Origin: Apostichopus japonicus
Lineage: Eukaryota; Echinodermata; Holothuroidea; Aspidochirotida; Stichopodidae
NCBI RefSeq assembly: GCF_037975245.1
Contig: NC_092578.1
Span: 18,814,321 to 18,878,320 of the forward strand
DNA length: 64,000 nt
Direction of reading: 5' to 3'
Part shown: positions 1 to 12,598 of the stretch, piece after piece
Position numbering within the stretch: position 1 is the first letter of the stretch
Layout: each line of letters begins with the position of its first letter
Program-made: the position numbers and the translations under genes
The notes under the pieces: model-generated
Told to the model about the DNA's origin: nothing
Seen by the model: the letters and a program-made list of their open reading frames with translations, nothing else
Databases searched by the model: none

Positions 1-2415
1 GCGGGTTTCAATTTAGACAAAGCACTTATATTTATTGTAATATGGTATAGTTTATGTCACATAGTGGCCCGAAAAACCTGCAGACGTATTATAAAGCACT
101 TAAAGGCGCGAATCTCTGATGTAGACAAATTTATAGTCATGTAATACGCGGTTTCGGGCGTCAGTAATTGTAACCGTGTCAGATAACACGAATTTCCATT
201 GTAGTTTTGCATATAACTTAACGTTAGATCATTATGAGAGTGTCCCGAGCTTAGCGGGATCCAGTTGTATAGCCAACAAAATTCTTTTCTCTTTTTAAGT
301 TTAAATTTTTTTTAAATTATAGTTTCACAGTTAGTTTTCCGTTATTCATTTACTTATATAAATTTAAAGTATATATTTCTTCATATGTTTTTGTGTTTCT
401 GCTCACGTGTGCTTACGTCACAACTTTAGGAAGGCATATGATCATGTTCTTTCGGTCAGCCAATATGAGAAAAATGTTGGACTGCAGTGTATACAAGCAA
501 ACTCGGGTTAAAAAGAAAATATTACATAGAATATGGTAACTGTGGTAACATCGAACAACTGACTACATCGAACAGAGAAGTACTTTGGCGCCAAATAAAC
601 CCATAAACAAGTAGCACAGCAAATCGTGACGTAAGGACACGTGTCTTTTACAAAGTAGTGATATAGTGTCCCTGTCGTCTGTTCTGCTTTAAGTCGTGAT
701 AAAAGAGTATAGATTACCTGGCTGTGTTGTAACTGACTTTCATTTCAAGTCACGGTCAACGAATAACGAAATTCACTAATGAATGTTCATAGCTTAATAT
801 CAGAGAATTTTGTTTGCATGAATTGTCAACAAACTTCTTAAGGTATAAACATACAGGCTACATATATTATATATATAGTTTTTGCTCAAAGGGACGCTTT
901 AATGTTTAAAACAGATAAACGCACTCTGGTTAATGATTTTATCTACATCCATGCAGACCTTGGGAATACTATTGTCTTACATGAGTCTGAGGAAGGCATA
1001 TTGTCAAATATTGTCAACACATCACGTGTCTTGATTTGCGTTAACAAAAGATGCAATGAATATATAAAAAGAATGTCTGATTAAATTAATCCCGTTTATC
1101 AATCCATATATCAGATTTGATGTAATATATAATTTTTAAGTTGTAAAGCTAGCAAGGGGTGGGGGGGGGTATACTTCATTCCTAGCATCCATCCATCATG
1201 CATGGAAAGTGTCTTTCTAGACATGCAATTTAATTATTCATGCAGTGTATAGGTAATGAATTGTCTCCCGTGCTCGGTTTGGTATTGACATTATCAAAGG
1301 GACGGATCCAGAGTTTATAATGGAAGAGGTGTATGACCCTGAATGTGGGGGCGGGTGGTTGGGGTCAGTCGTACCTCCCTTCAAACAAAAGAAATTAAAT
1401 TTTGGACACCAAATTGCACTCTCTCCGTAAGAGGTGTTTATTCTCTTACCCTCCCCAAGTTTTAGTATTTGGTATTTTTTCATTTAAGATTATTTACCTT
1501 TATTGTATAGAACAGATCAAAACAAATAACGACTTACGTATAGCACGCGAAATTAATAATGATTATAATTATTCAAAAATAGATTTAGCATTTTATGATA
1601 TTTCGTCAACAAAATATCTGTGGTATACAATTTTATTAGATAAAAAGTGTCAGTAATATCGGTATTTCTAGATAATATTAATACGTTACGAATAATTTAC
1701 TGAATCTCGGCCAAAACACATTTTTATGCATCAAAGATGATAATAATAATAATATAATAATAATAATAAAGAAGGAGAATCATATTTTGGTAATTGTATC
1801 ACATCGTCATTCCTTGACAAAATATAACATAAAATGAAAAAAATAAAGAGTAATACTCCTGCCTATATATGTTTAAGAAAATGCGTAAGTAATATCTCAA
1901 AATATAAAGAAATATAAAAAATAATAAAAAATATAGGCCCTATTGAACCTGTCATAACATGACACTCAAAACGTGCTTAACTTGCAGAAAGAGATTTTCT
2001 TTTAAAGAAATGCAAACAAGACTTTTCTACTGGTTTTCTTTTTAAATATTCTTGATATGATCAAATGAGACGCTCATCTTCTAAAGGAAGGGATATATAT
2101 TACATTAAGCAATTTTTTTACCTTATGCAATGTATGTGATTAAACTCATATGGCTACAAGGAATGTTCATATTGTTTTAGCATTCTGACAAGGACTGAAA
2201 TGATTTTATGTGCAAAAACGTATGGTCATTATTAATCTTCCAGAAAGTTGAACAAGTTTTTTTTGAAAAACAAACAATTCTAATATTTCAGTTCTAATCT
2301 CGTCATCACGTTATTGTCTAAATTTAATTAATATACAACTATAACTATATATATATTGTTGTTGTTGTTTTTTTGGTTACTGGGCACGATTCCTTCCTCG
2401 TAATTACTGATGTTG
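1..2415. other. no recognisable gene; AT-rich intergenic DNA
   Basis: Only short frames without recognisable motifs. Minor features are a G run near 1157 and an ATA/TAATAA-rich patch near 1740-1770. The stretch at 1290-1400 has a GGATCCAG word followed by G-rich DNA, reminiscent of transposon ends elsewhere in this window but without a partner end. Confidence 0.6.
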
Positions 2416-2423
2416 GTTTAGGG

Positions 2424-2833
2424 CAGGGTTGTCCAACCTACGGCCCGCGGGCCACAGTCCGGCCCGCCGCAGGGTTGCGTCCGGCCCGCCAGAGATGCTC
2501 TACGGTGCGAAATTTTATTGAGCAGATTTATTGATAACAATTTGAAGCTATATAATCAATCATTCGAACCTTCTGGGTCCAAAAAACTGCATACAGGTCA
2601 GTTTGTATGACACTCTCTCAGCGGAGGAGGAGGGGGGGGGCGGCTGAACTTTATTCATCTGTTTTATCAGGAAGGAAAATAAATCAGTGCGCTCCGCGCG
2701 CAGTGCTCACATTTTGTTGCCTTGGGCTTCGGGCAAAAATTTTTCGAAAAATCGAGCGTAGGATTCATGCGGCCCCCTCCTTCATCATAATCATTCCATG
2801 TGGCCCTCCTCTGCAAAAGGTTGGACAACCCTG
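2424..2833. mobile_element. hAT-type MITE, 410 bp, with perfect 8-bp target duplication
   Basis: The ends are perfect 16-bp inverted repeats: CAGGGTTGTCCAACCT at 2424 and its complement ending at 2833. Both sides are flanked by the same octamer GTTTAGGG (2416-2423 and 2834-2841), as hAT transposase produces. Just inside the left end is the GC-rich block CGGCCCGCGGGCC. No transposase reading frame is present, so the copy is non-autonomous. The identical duplications argue that the insertion is fairly young. Confidence 0.9.
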
Positions 2834-2965
2834 GTTTAGGGCATCGGATGTAGTATCAACTCGTTTAATAATTAATATGACGACAGTTTTGCGCATCACA
2901 GGACGGGCAAGTGATCAATGGAGCGTGTTTTACAGCTTTGTGAAGAGAAGTCATATTACATGATC

Positions 2966-2966
2966 A

Positions 2967-3044
<78 letters not shown>

Positions 3045-3048
3045 ATAG
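2966..3048. repeat. TA dinucleotide microsatellite
   Basis: About 80 bp of alternating T and A, interrupted by single G substitutions (GTATA). It opens poly-Tyr/Ile frames on both strands that are not genes. Confidence 0.95.
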
Positions 3049-4132
3049 GATGTACACGCTCCAATAAACCGTAACCCTTTGCGTGTATACACGGAGGCCA
3101 TCCATAGTAGACAGGTGCCAACGGTAAATGGGTAAATGCATAAAACGGATTAATGAGAGGGAAAGAACTTTAGTCGTGGCACTTCCTGTATTTAACTAAT
3201 CAATAGTTTGGGTAACTGTCTGCAAACTATAAGAACTTAAAGCGGTTTCCACATTGAGTTAAAGGAATATATGAATGTATAGTTAGTTCTTCTTGTATTA
3301 AGTACAAAATGAATACAGTTCTACATTGAACTATATCTAATGTAAGACTTGCACTTCTAACGATTAAGTTGCTAAGGAAGCAGCTGGATAAAAAAAAGTT
3401 GCAATCAGCACACATCCTATTTACTAAAATATATTCGGTATAGAAATGTTACAGAGAATTATGTGGTAAACATCTTAAAGCTTTGAACATATTTTTACAC
3501 GGTGGTATTCACTCACGCGCCCTTCTTGTTCTAATGTCCGCCAATGAGATAGAGAACACTAAACAATAATATTTAAAAAGATCCTTCAAAGGTAGGTTAA
3601 CTCTTGCTTAATATGGGAGAGATAGGTCTGTCCCCTCCCAATCCCCACCCCTCCCCATCCCCACCCCTCCACCACATCAAAGAATGTGTTGTAAAAGCAT
3701 AGTAGGATAGTATAGTTAGCAGAGAACACGTTTTTTACGTACACCTGAGATCATAGCTTCGAACCCCGTTCTACGGTGCATGTTCCCTTTTCTCATTCAA
3801 ATTAAAAATACATGGTTTTAGTGCCGAAGTAGGCTATATACATTTGTGTTAAGAGGCGCTACGTTACCGCAGAAGGGTGTTACAGATATAGTACTCCTTC
3901 CCTGTCGTAAAGTGTAGGATGTCATGATGTCACTGCATCTTTACTTCCATTTTAAATTACAAATCGTTCAACTGTAAATTTATGATATTTTAACTGACAA
4001 AGGTCTCTCAGGTGAATTAATAATTTAACCACGCTCGGTGAATATGTAATACAAAGTTACCGTTTCCGATGGAAGCTATAAGCTGATCGCAAAATGTCAG
4101 AAATAACAGAAGCGACCGGAATTATTGAACCA

Positions 4133-4164
4133 AACACAACACACAAACACACACACGCACACAC
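4133..4164. repeat. short CA-rich microsatellite
   Basis: Interrupted CA repeats with occasional AA and CG steps, about 30 bp. Confidence 0.8.
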
Positions 4165-4620
4165 GTCCAGGCTTAGATACCACGTTTTAAAAGTGGAAAC
4201 GCATTACGGCTTACACGCAATAATTATTGGTCGTCGCTAATCGGTAACCCATGACTACCTTCTGTGTGTTTAATATTACGCCTTTGTCGATTGGACCATT
4301 ATGCGACGCGGGAGCGTATTGCAATGCATACTATACATAAAACCAGAAGTAACCGTTCTCCTGCACAGAAGTTTATGTTTAGCCACCCTCCCCCCCCCCC
4401 CCCCTCCTCCCTCCATCTTTGATGACAAAACGAAAGAGAAATGTCAATCCTTTATATTTACAGCAGAGAAGGAAACTGAAGAAAATTAGATAGATTTCCA
4501 CGTTAGTGGTTTTGTTGTTTGACCAGTTGACAACAAAAGAGATAATTTTCAAATAGATCTGAGCAAATTTGCCTCTTGTTTTTTTGTTTTTTCTTCTCTC
4601 CTTATGTCATTCCCAACTGA

Positions 4621-4628
4621 TGACGTCA
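4621..4628. promoter_or_regulatory. consensus CRE octamer
   Basis: A perfect TGACGTCA palindrome, the CREB/ATF binding consensus. It is 618 bp from the CRE pair at 5239-5257. No gene start is visible nearby, so function is unproven. Confidence 0.35.
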
Positions 4629-5238
4629 TTCACTGTATACTGTTGCCAGATGTGGTAACAAATTATTTTTAAAAAAAAATTCTTATCGTCCTTATCGTCC
4701 TTATCGATCTATTTAAGATGTGATTTTGACCAAAAGATGCTAAAAACGTAGAGCAACTTTGTAACGTAATCACATTCAGCCACCGGAATATATCCTTAGA
4801 TGAGAAGATAACTATTTTCATCTTCTCACTTACCATGCAGAATCGAAAATTGACAATACTGTACAGTATAGCTAAAAGAATAAAGTGTAATCGGATATAC
4901 GACCCACCCATCATATTTATTGTTCCCACTCATATCCCTCTTTCCAATGCTCCCACTCGTACCCTCTCCTGACTCTGTTGTTTACAACTGTCCTCGAAGA
5001 TGATATAATCTGAATTTCGTCCAAGTTTTTATTCCTTGGAATCCAAATTAGAATCTGTTTTTTATTATTTAACTAAATACTTCTCTCGTGAAAGACAGTC
5101 ACTGTTTTTTGCAATGCATAGAAAGTTTGAAATTTGAACTTGTTAATATGACACGACACTAAAGACTTGTAAAACGCTCACAACAAAGCTTATCCGAAAA
5201 ACATATGAAGTATGATATGAAGAGGTAAATATTGGAAG

Positions 5239-5257
5239 TGACGTCATGATGACGTCA
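5239..5257. promoter_or_regulatory. two CRE octamers 11 bp apart
   Basis: TGACGTCATGATGACGTCA contains two perfect TGACGTCA sites whose starts are 11 bp apart, about one helical turn. With the site at 4621 this makes three octamers in under 700 bp. A distal enhancer is possible, but no target gene can be named. Confidence 0.4.
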
Positions 5258-6139
5258 ATGGACGATCTTCGATAAGATCACGTGGTTTATAACGACCAAA
5301 ACAAAATTCCCGTTTGAAGGTGATAGCAATGGATATGTGTGACGTAAGACTTTTAATAGATAACAACAAAGCAAAAACAAGTTATAGGATTACCTTTCTT
5401 TTAAGAAAAAAATAGTCAAAAAGTGTGTCAAAATAGTTTTAATATATTGATTTCCATGCAGTTATATTTATGTCAAAGACTTGCGCTGCACTGATGCAAT
5501 AAATCAATGCATAAAGAATGACAAAATATAGATATATGTATCGGTTCTGGAAGATCAAAAGAAAATCCTCGATCTTCACGCAGCTAGCTAAAAGCTCGTA
5601 TAACAAGCGACTGGACAAGAGGCTATGTAAATTAACAACTGGATGCACTAGGATTAAAAATTAATGACTTAATTAGTGGACGTTGTGAATATACCGCTAT
5701 CATCCAAGAAGCAGAACGTAAACCGACGCACTAATGTAAGTCGGTTCGGGCTTTGACACCTTGTGATATTCAGTGGCTGTACAGGGATTCGACCACTCTA
5801 TACTTTTTAAGAAAAGGGATTCGACCACTCTTTCGTCTTCAGTGAGAATAAAGATCACATACCGCAGCCTCCGCAGGACAATGCAATATGCAAATAAATG
5901 TATTATACAACACCTTACAACATGAGTCAACAAAGATCAACACAAATCATATAATGAAGAAAAAGACGCAGAATATCAACATGCAAACAAAACAGGAAAT
6001 GAAACGAACAATAATATACATGTTAACAACAAGACACATTGACACACATCAGCATATATGCATGGCTACAAAATAAACAAGTCAAACTTAACAACCGTGC
6101 ATATACCAAAATAAGAAAATGCTGTGGACAATTTGCTGA

Positions 6140-6345
6140 TGTTACCACTCCGTACTGTACTTCCATTCCATGCTTCGGAGCACTCGTAATGACAGTAGGA
6201 ACAGTTTGTAACGTTAATATGATAGAAACAGGTTATTCGTATTGCTCATATATACTGTCAGTAAACGTGCTTTGAAGCTGGATGTGTAAGTATACAGTTT
6301 ATATAGAAAAGGAATTCTTCCAACTGGGTGCAACATATCACAAAT
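6140..6345. mobile_element. foldback element, copy A
   Basis: The central arms GCACTCGTAATGACAGTA (from 6180) and TACTGTCAGTAAACGTGCT (from 6253) are inverted relatives, and weaker complementarity continues outward on both sides. The loop contains GATAGAAACA. The same arms and loop recur at 15160-15365, so this is a dispersed element and not a chance hairpin. The outer boundaries are uncertain. Confidence 0.55.
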
Positions 6346-7969
6346 ACCTCCATAACAGAAATCATAAAACAGACGGCACATACGACGAAGATCTGGTTAC
6401 AAACATACCTCAAAGGACACTCGTGGACACATTATTATACACACTGTATGGGGTTTATTGTGAATGCACGCGCTTTTTCACATTATAAGCACCGTACTGA
6501 TAGAGCGATGTATCCAATAGTCATACATGTGAGAGCTAAAAGTAGCGTATTAATGTTTATCAATTACTTAGGAGATAACTAACTGGATTGTGTCATAAAC
6601 TTCAGTCGCGCGGGGTAAATAGGGATCTTTCCCCAAATTGGCTTCAATCCTGAGACATAGTCGCGGTAAAATATGTTCTAGTGAATCTGGGCAAATATAC
6701 CGCGCGCTGAAAGATGGTTATCGTTTCGGTGTAAAATACATGATATCATCCAATGTGACCTGAAACGCAAGCTCTGTAGCAATTGCTGAGCGAAATCCTG
6801 AACGTGCATGGTTTGGGTTTTTCTTTACTTTATTCCACAATAGATAATTTCATAGTTTATATTGGCTAAACTATACTCCGTCCCCAACGATGGTGTGTCT
6901 TACTTCGTACTTTTCAGTTTTATGTATTTACAGAGATACGCACATTCTTAAAGATTCTATACCTGGCCTGCATGCTGGCTTTATAAACCAACTCTTAAAA
7001 AAAACAAGATTATTTAACTCAAAGAAACTTACTTAATTGTTGGTTTCTTACTTTTTACATTACAATATTTATTCGTAACGTAACAGTTATTCTAATTGCT
7101 CTTTCAGTAGGCTATAAGAAGGAAACAACTACATAATTCATTTCATAGGTAAATATAGTTACAAGATTTCCATCTTTTGATCTCGAGTTTCTGTCCCTAT
7201 TGTATTTTTTTCCTTCTAAGTAATAAGCTTGCTGCTGATTCAATAAATATCGTGTCCACTTACCTTTCTCTGCGATTATAGAAAAACCAACCGTTCAAAC
7301 ATCCTTCAAACGAGGCGAGGCGAGGACTTAAACTCCGTATTATATATTCCGTTCATTGAAGGATCTCATAAATCTGTCCGATTCTTTGGACCAAAGATAT
7401 CTGAAATGATCTTTACATATGAAATGACTTCCAGGGGACTTAACGAAACCGTCTAATACCACCGAGTCATAAAAACAGTCTGTAACGATTCTCTGGCGAC
7501 TTTCAATAAACTTCTTTCATTATTGAAAGTAGATGAGACTATATATATGCTACATGGAAACCAATTGAACACAGGGCTAACCGGAAAAAATATCTTACAG
7601 TATGGATGCCTTATGGAGACAGATAATATGAAATAATTCTCTTTCGGAGGGAAATGTTGTAGGTTTAGACCGAGCCTTCTTAACTTCCACGCAATGGGTA
7701 TATGCTATTAGCAGGTTGTTTCAACTCTCTGGATAAATGTATCGCAGTGGGTCTTCTATTCGAATGTTTTCAAGTTTTTTTTAAAAAGAATTGCGAAAGA
7801 TCGTTGATTAAAAACAACACAAAGTCGATGATCAGGGGTACAATGAACATCATATTGGGGGGCGGGGGGTGAAGGTGGAGGGGTTTCATAGGGTTATGTA
7901 CGTCATCCAGGGGGAGAGGTGGCCCTTTCCCCCCCCCCCCCCCCCTTTGAACAGTTTTGGTTAATTGCG

Positions 7970-8045
7970 TTAATGCAAAATGGTGCTATATTTTGCCATT
8001 TTTGAAACGATGTTGAAGGATTTTAGACTGGTTAGGTTGTACCGC
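7970..8045 (+). repeat. dispersed repeat family X, copy 1
   Basis: Contains ATGGTGCTATATTTTGC followed by TTTTGAAACGATGTTGAAGG. The same string with a few substitutions recurs at about 31205-31275 (+) and, reversed, at about 42375-42445. It is flanked by a long C run upstream. Type of element unknown. Confidence 0.6.
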
Positions 8046-9381
8046 ATCTACGTATAATGCACACTAGGGTTTCTTGCCATATTTTGTCTGCCGGTGCCCC
8101 CCCCCCTCCCTTCCTCCCTTTCTGTTTCATCATAAACCATGCCTAGGCCTCTCCCTAGAATCATCTTACGGGTAACAAGAAGTGTTGCCACGTACATTGA
8201 TATTTGAATCTATCAGTTTATTCCACTATGCCGTTACAATGCGTTTCTACGCTAAAACATATATAGTTTTAATAATGTTTGATTCACAATGTTAGTCAAT
8301 GCTGGTGTATTTATATGTTAATCTATGAATGTGAGTCCCTCGCGGCTAAGTACAATATACAGTACGGCAACAATTATGGTACACGCCGATAAAACGAGAC
8401 GCGAGTACTCACTTCCGCTTTAACAATATAATAAAGGTTTCCAATCATTGTGTGAATTTTATTCGGTAACAATATGTTTAACTGATAACATAAATTGAAG
8501 CCTTCTCATGACGTACTAACGAAAGGTCGAAGCGATTTATCATATTATTATTGCAACTTTATGATAAAAAAATGTTTTTAATGGGTTACAACATCTCTAA
8601 TAATTAAGTTGTAAAACCGTTATGACATAACGTTAGCGCAACGTTTTTGTTTTATCAAGATATTTTCGACGCTATAGTGTTGAAAATTACAAACGTTGTC
8701 AAAACGTACTATGTTATAGCAGTGGATACTATATTAACGGGGAGAGAAATATGACACCATAGTAATTAATAATTGTGCTCAAAATGTTGGTACCTAAAAG
8801 AATTTAAAAAGCTATGTCGGTCTTATACGTTACGACGAGCTCATTTCACACTCGAAAATAACAAAACTGTTATATGATATCACTTTCTATTTTTCAAGTA
8901 TCCTAGTCATAAGTAAGACGTAAGCCCCCTGAGTGAAGGCAGTGAAAGGGATCTTAAAGGGACGGCGTCGTCGTAGCAGTTTTGCTACTAATGTGATGTC
9001 ACTTTTCTTTTAAGTAAGGTACTTTACAGACACGTAAATTCGATAGTAGCGTGTGAACGACCATATTGCAACTGAGATTATACATACCGGTATGCGGCAA
9101 TGAAAGATAGCGTTAATAGTATACAACTTAATTAAATCAAAACAAATCTGAAAATAAATTGACAATATGAGATATCGTACACCAGACTCGTAGTGAGGGC
9201 GTACCCGTATTCTGGACTAGTTTTCTCTGTACTCGCCCTGATGGGCTTGTACACGTACTGGTATTCGAGATTCTAGAATCTATGATAGACTCTACTGCAA
9301 AATTACGTACTCGTGTACTAGCAATTAGAGTCGTTGTACTTGTACTCATACCAAGGGGAATTATATATGGGTACTCGTACT

Positions 9382-9729
9382 CATACCGTTGTATTCGTTG
9401 TCATGCTGTTGTACTCGTACTCATGCTGTTGTACTTGTACTCATGCGGTTGTGTTCGTACTCATATTGATGTACTCGTAACCATGCTGTTGTGTTCGTAC
9501 TTATGCATGATGTTGTAATGGTACTCATACTGTTGCATTCGTTGTCATGCTGTTGTACTCGTACTCATGCTGTTGTTCTCATACTCATGCTGTAATACTC
9601 GTACCCAAGCTGTTGTGTTCGTACTCATGCTGTTGTACTCGTACCCATGCAGGCTGTAGTAATCGTACACATACCTTTGTATTCGCACTCATGCTGTTGT
9701 GTTCGTTCTCATGTTGCTGTACTCGTACT
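9382..9729. repeat. 20-bp minisatellite, 17 units
   Basis: Units close to CATGCTGTTGTACTCGTACT follow head to tail from 9382. Fifteen are 20 bp, and units 7 (9502-9525) and 14 (9646-9669) are 24 bp. Divergence between units is moderate, so the array is not freshly expanded. Related GTACTCGTAC words extend upstream to about 9220. A small cousin containing CATGCTGTTTCACTCATACC occurs near 36358. Confidence 0.9.
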
Positions 9730-10176
9730 ACAAGTTTGCCGTACACCTAAATTGTTGCTCCAGTCTCAACAACGGAAAACGCTTCTTGTAAGTTACTGAA
9801 GGGAATTATTTAGTCGAAATTCGAAATAATCGGAATTATATATAAAGTTCAAATAAAGAAAGCTAATAATTTGTCATCATTATTTTAAATCTTACGGTAC
9901 GCGTCTTATCGTATTAGAAAAACAAATCCTATATATAAAGGAGTATGTTTGTCTGTTGTAGATAGTCCCTTTAACTCATTGCAAGTAAGGGATATTACCC
10001 ACCAGAATTCTGAGAAAAAAATATTAAATAAGTAATTAGTAAATTTAATCAACCAATCTTTTTTACGTTAATTAAGACGAATATGTTGAGAGATTCCATT
10101 TCAAGCGGTTTCTCTAAAGTTTCTCCAGATCTTGACGAAATGGTTAGTAAGACAGTATGAAATGATAGTAAAATTG

Positions 10177-10342
10177 TAAAACTATATTCTGCAGGGTTTT
10201 TATATATATATATACATACATATATAAAATTGATATCGTAATGAGTTGGAAAATCAAGAACAGTGAAAAAACTTCCAGCCTCCACCGGGATTCGAACCCG
10301 GGCCTATATATATATTTTAAATCCCTGCAGAATATAGTTTTA
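10177..10342. mobile_element. MITE with perfect 20-bp inverted ends and a tRNA T-arm-like core
   Basis: TAAAACTATATTCTGCAGGG at 10177-10196 is matched perfectly by its complement at 10323-10342. The pentamer AATTG lies immediately outside both ends (10172-10176 and 10343-10347), a likely 5-bp target duplication. Inside, 10285-10301 reads on the minus strand as a perfect T-arm, CCGGGTTCGAATCCCGG, equivalent to a pol III B box. The rest of a tRNA fold is absent. I cannot assign the superfamily. Confidence 0.8.
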
Positions 10343-12481
10343 AATTGTGTGTGAGTGTATATGTGTGTATGTATGTATGTATGCGTGTATGAATGTATGT
10401 TTAGGCTAGTATAACTGCTGGTGCAGTCCGACACATCGATTTACTAAACAGACGACATGCTATGGCGGAAGGTTATAATGTGTTACTGTGCAGGTGCACA
10501 TAGTGACAACAACGTCACATTAAATGCGTTAATATGTTGCATTCCCTATGATATCACTTTATGCGTCGATATAATTGCGAGACCTTTCGTTTAAGTTCAC
10601 ATGGAATGACGTGCAGGGGTTATATGTCAAGTTATGAGAAAACAAGAACAGAATGAACACTTTTGTTTCGATTCGCTGAGGTGACATTTTGGATGTTCAA
10701 TCGGATAAAAGTCGATACGTTTCAGAGTATATTGTAACGACAACATCAAAGAGACCGACAAACTGAATATTCTATATTTAGCAAACTCAGATATCTCAGA
10801 TCAATGTATCGATTATAAAATCAAAACTCTGCACGTGATCCTAAAAGCCAAAAGAAAAGTAGCTAGTTTGTTGTTGTTTTTTAATAATAATAATAATTAT
10901 TATTATTATTATTCTCTAAAGAGTTTCCAGTGTTTTTACTTAGAGATTCATTCGTCCCATCCGTTTCGTCTGTCAAAAGTAATATATAAAAAGTGGAGTT
11001 ATACTCGCCCTTGTAAAAAGTCTCGAACGATCGTGTCCTGATTCGGAAAAACTGTATTATCAACCAAAATTTGTATAGAATGCACACAAGTTTCAGTTAA
11101 CAAACATAGAAACATAAATTGTTGACTTACCTCACGTTATCTTCTTAAAATTGTATTTCCATTCAAACTTTGTTAATCAATTAACAATGAAGCTTAACAA
11201 AGATCCAAAATAAACCGTTCCTCTCGTTGAATAAATACATGAGTTTGTAAGTCTGAATTTCATCACATCCGGTCAGAAATAAACAAAATAAATGTGAAAA
11301 GTTAAGAGCAATTTTGAGATAGAAACATTTCAAATAGTCTAATGATAAACTTCCAACTTCACTTGATGGGATGGCGCCGTGTTGCGTTTTGGTTCAAAAG
11401 GTTATCATATGAAAACATGCTGAAGAGACATATTATGTACATTATCCACGAGGTATTGGACATCGGGTGATCAATGGGCGTTTGACTAAAGGATTTATCT
11501 ATAAAGAGAGGAGAATTACATGTTGACATATAACCCTTGTAAACACAGTTGGTGTAATCAAACAATTTGTTTTAAAAACTTGGAAATCGTCAAAACTTCG
11601 CCTTAAAGGGCTCTTGTCCAGGTGTCATTTTATACTTTCAGTTTTTAAACAGCATTTTTACTGAGGAAGAGCTTTGCTTAGGAAGAGAAGTAAGCGCTAT
11701 ATATATATAGTTTATTTATGGTATATGGTGGAGAGTTTACATTGAAGAACTCGCATGAATATGACAAAATGATGTCAAGAAAAAGACATTGTTACCTTTT
11801 TACTTATAAATCACTTAAATTTGTCTTGGAATTACGATACAATTTTTCCTCCTTTGTGAGAAACTTTGAAACAGTGTGTTAGTCCAATCACTTCCACACA
11901 AACAGAGCGGTCTTTGGTACCGAAATTACTACGCTAGTAATTTAAAAATTATATAAAAAATAAATAATAATCCTGACCAAAATAGATTTTGAATTTCTTT
12001 GAACTGACATAATTACTCATGCAATTAAACGTTTATTTTCCTCTCTGGTTCAAAATATTCCAGGGAGTAAACCAAGACAATATTATATACGGTACAGACA
12101 TCTCATTTAAGATTCTGCATTGTTTAAGTACTTCTATCCGTGTGAATGCATACAATGTTTTGCTGTGGGTTTGTTTGAATTGCGGCTAGGAGTCGACTCA
12201 TCTTGTGTTCTTTTTTTTTACCTAGAAAAAAAGAAAAAGTACACGTTGATAATCTGTTAAGTAACCAGGTGGCGGTATAATTCGTGTTCGTTAATTGTGT
12301 TAACATGGCGATCGTATTCATGAAGAAACTGATTGGAACTTGGATATTCGGAGGAGAGACGATTACTGCGATATTGTACTAAACATAACAGTAACAACTG
12401 TATGGCTATGTCTTAACAGTACGTATAATAATACTGTGGTATTATACAAAATGACCACATCCGAAAGATTTACATTTATGG

Positions 12482-12598
12482 CTTTCACGTTTGATGTGGG
12501 GTTGAAAAGGGGGTACCCTACCCCGTGGATATATATATATCCACGGGGTTGGGCCCACCGCCCCCCCCCATTTTTCAAACCCACATCAAACGTGAAAG
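12482..12598. repeat. 117-bp near-perfect inverted repeat (hairpin)
   Basis: The outer arms 12482-12508 and 12572-12598 match at 26 of 27 positions. In the middle, 12521-12548 is a perfect 28-bp palindrome with CCCCGTGG and CCACGGGG around a TA core. The intervening parts are G-rich on the left and C-rich on the right and nearly pair. It may be a recent foldback MITE or a cruciform-forming locus. No convincing target duplication was seen. Confidence 0.75.

Larger units (their letters stand above)
5258..9220. other. no recognisable gene; mixed intergenic DNA
   Basis: Holds a short direct repeat GGGATTCGACCACTCT (near 5785 and 5816, 31 bp apart) and foldback copy A. It also holds an imperfect inverted pair with TCGCGCGG near 6605 and CCGCGCGCTGAAAG near 6700, long C runs near 7930 and 8097, and one copy of a dispersed repeat at about 7970-8045. 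Reading frames here show no known domain. Confidence 0.6.

Noticed and set aside
3725-3775. tRNA or SINE head (TTCGAACCCC word)
   Set aside because: The T-arm stem does not pair and no A box is found at the right spacing.
9382-9729. CRISPR-like array
   Set aside because: Units are contiguous without unique spacers, and the DNA is eukaryotic; it is a minisatellite.
10285-10301. tRNA gene on the minus strand
   Set aside because: Only the T-arm is present; acceptor, D and anticodon arms do not fold, and the sequence lies inside a MITE.
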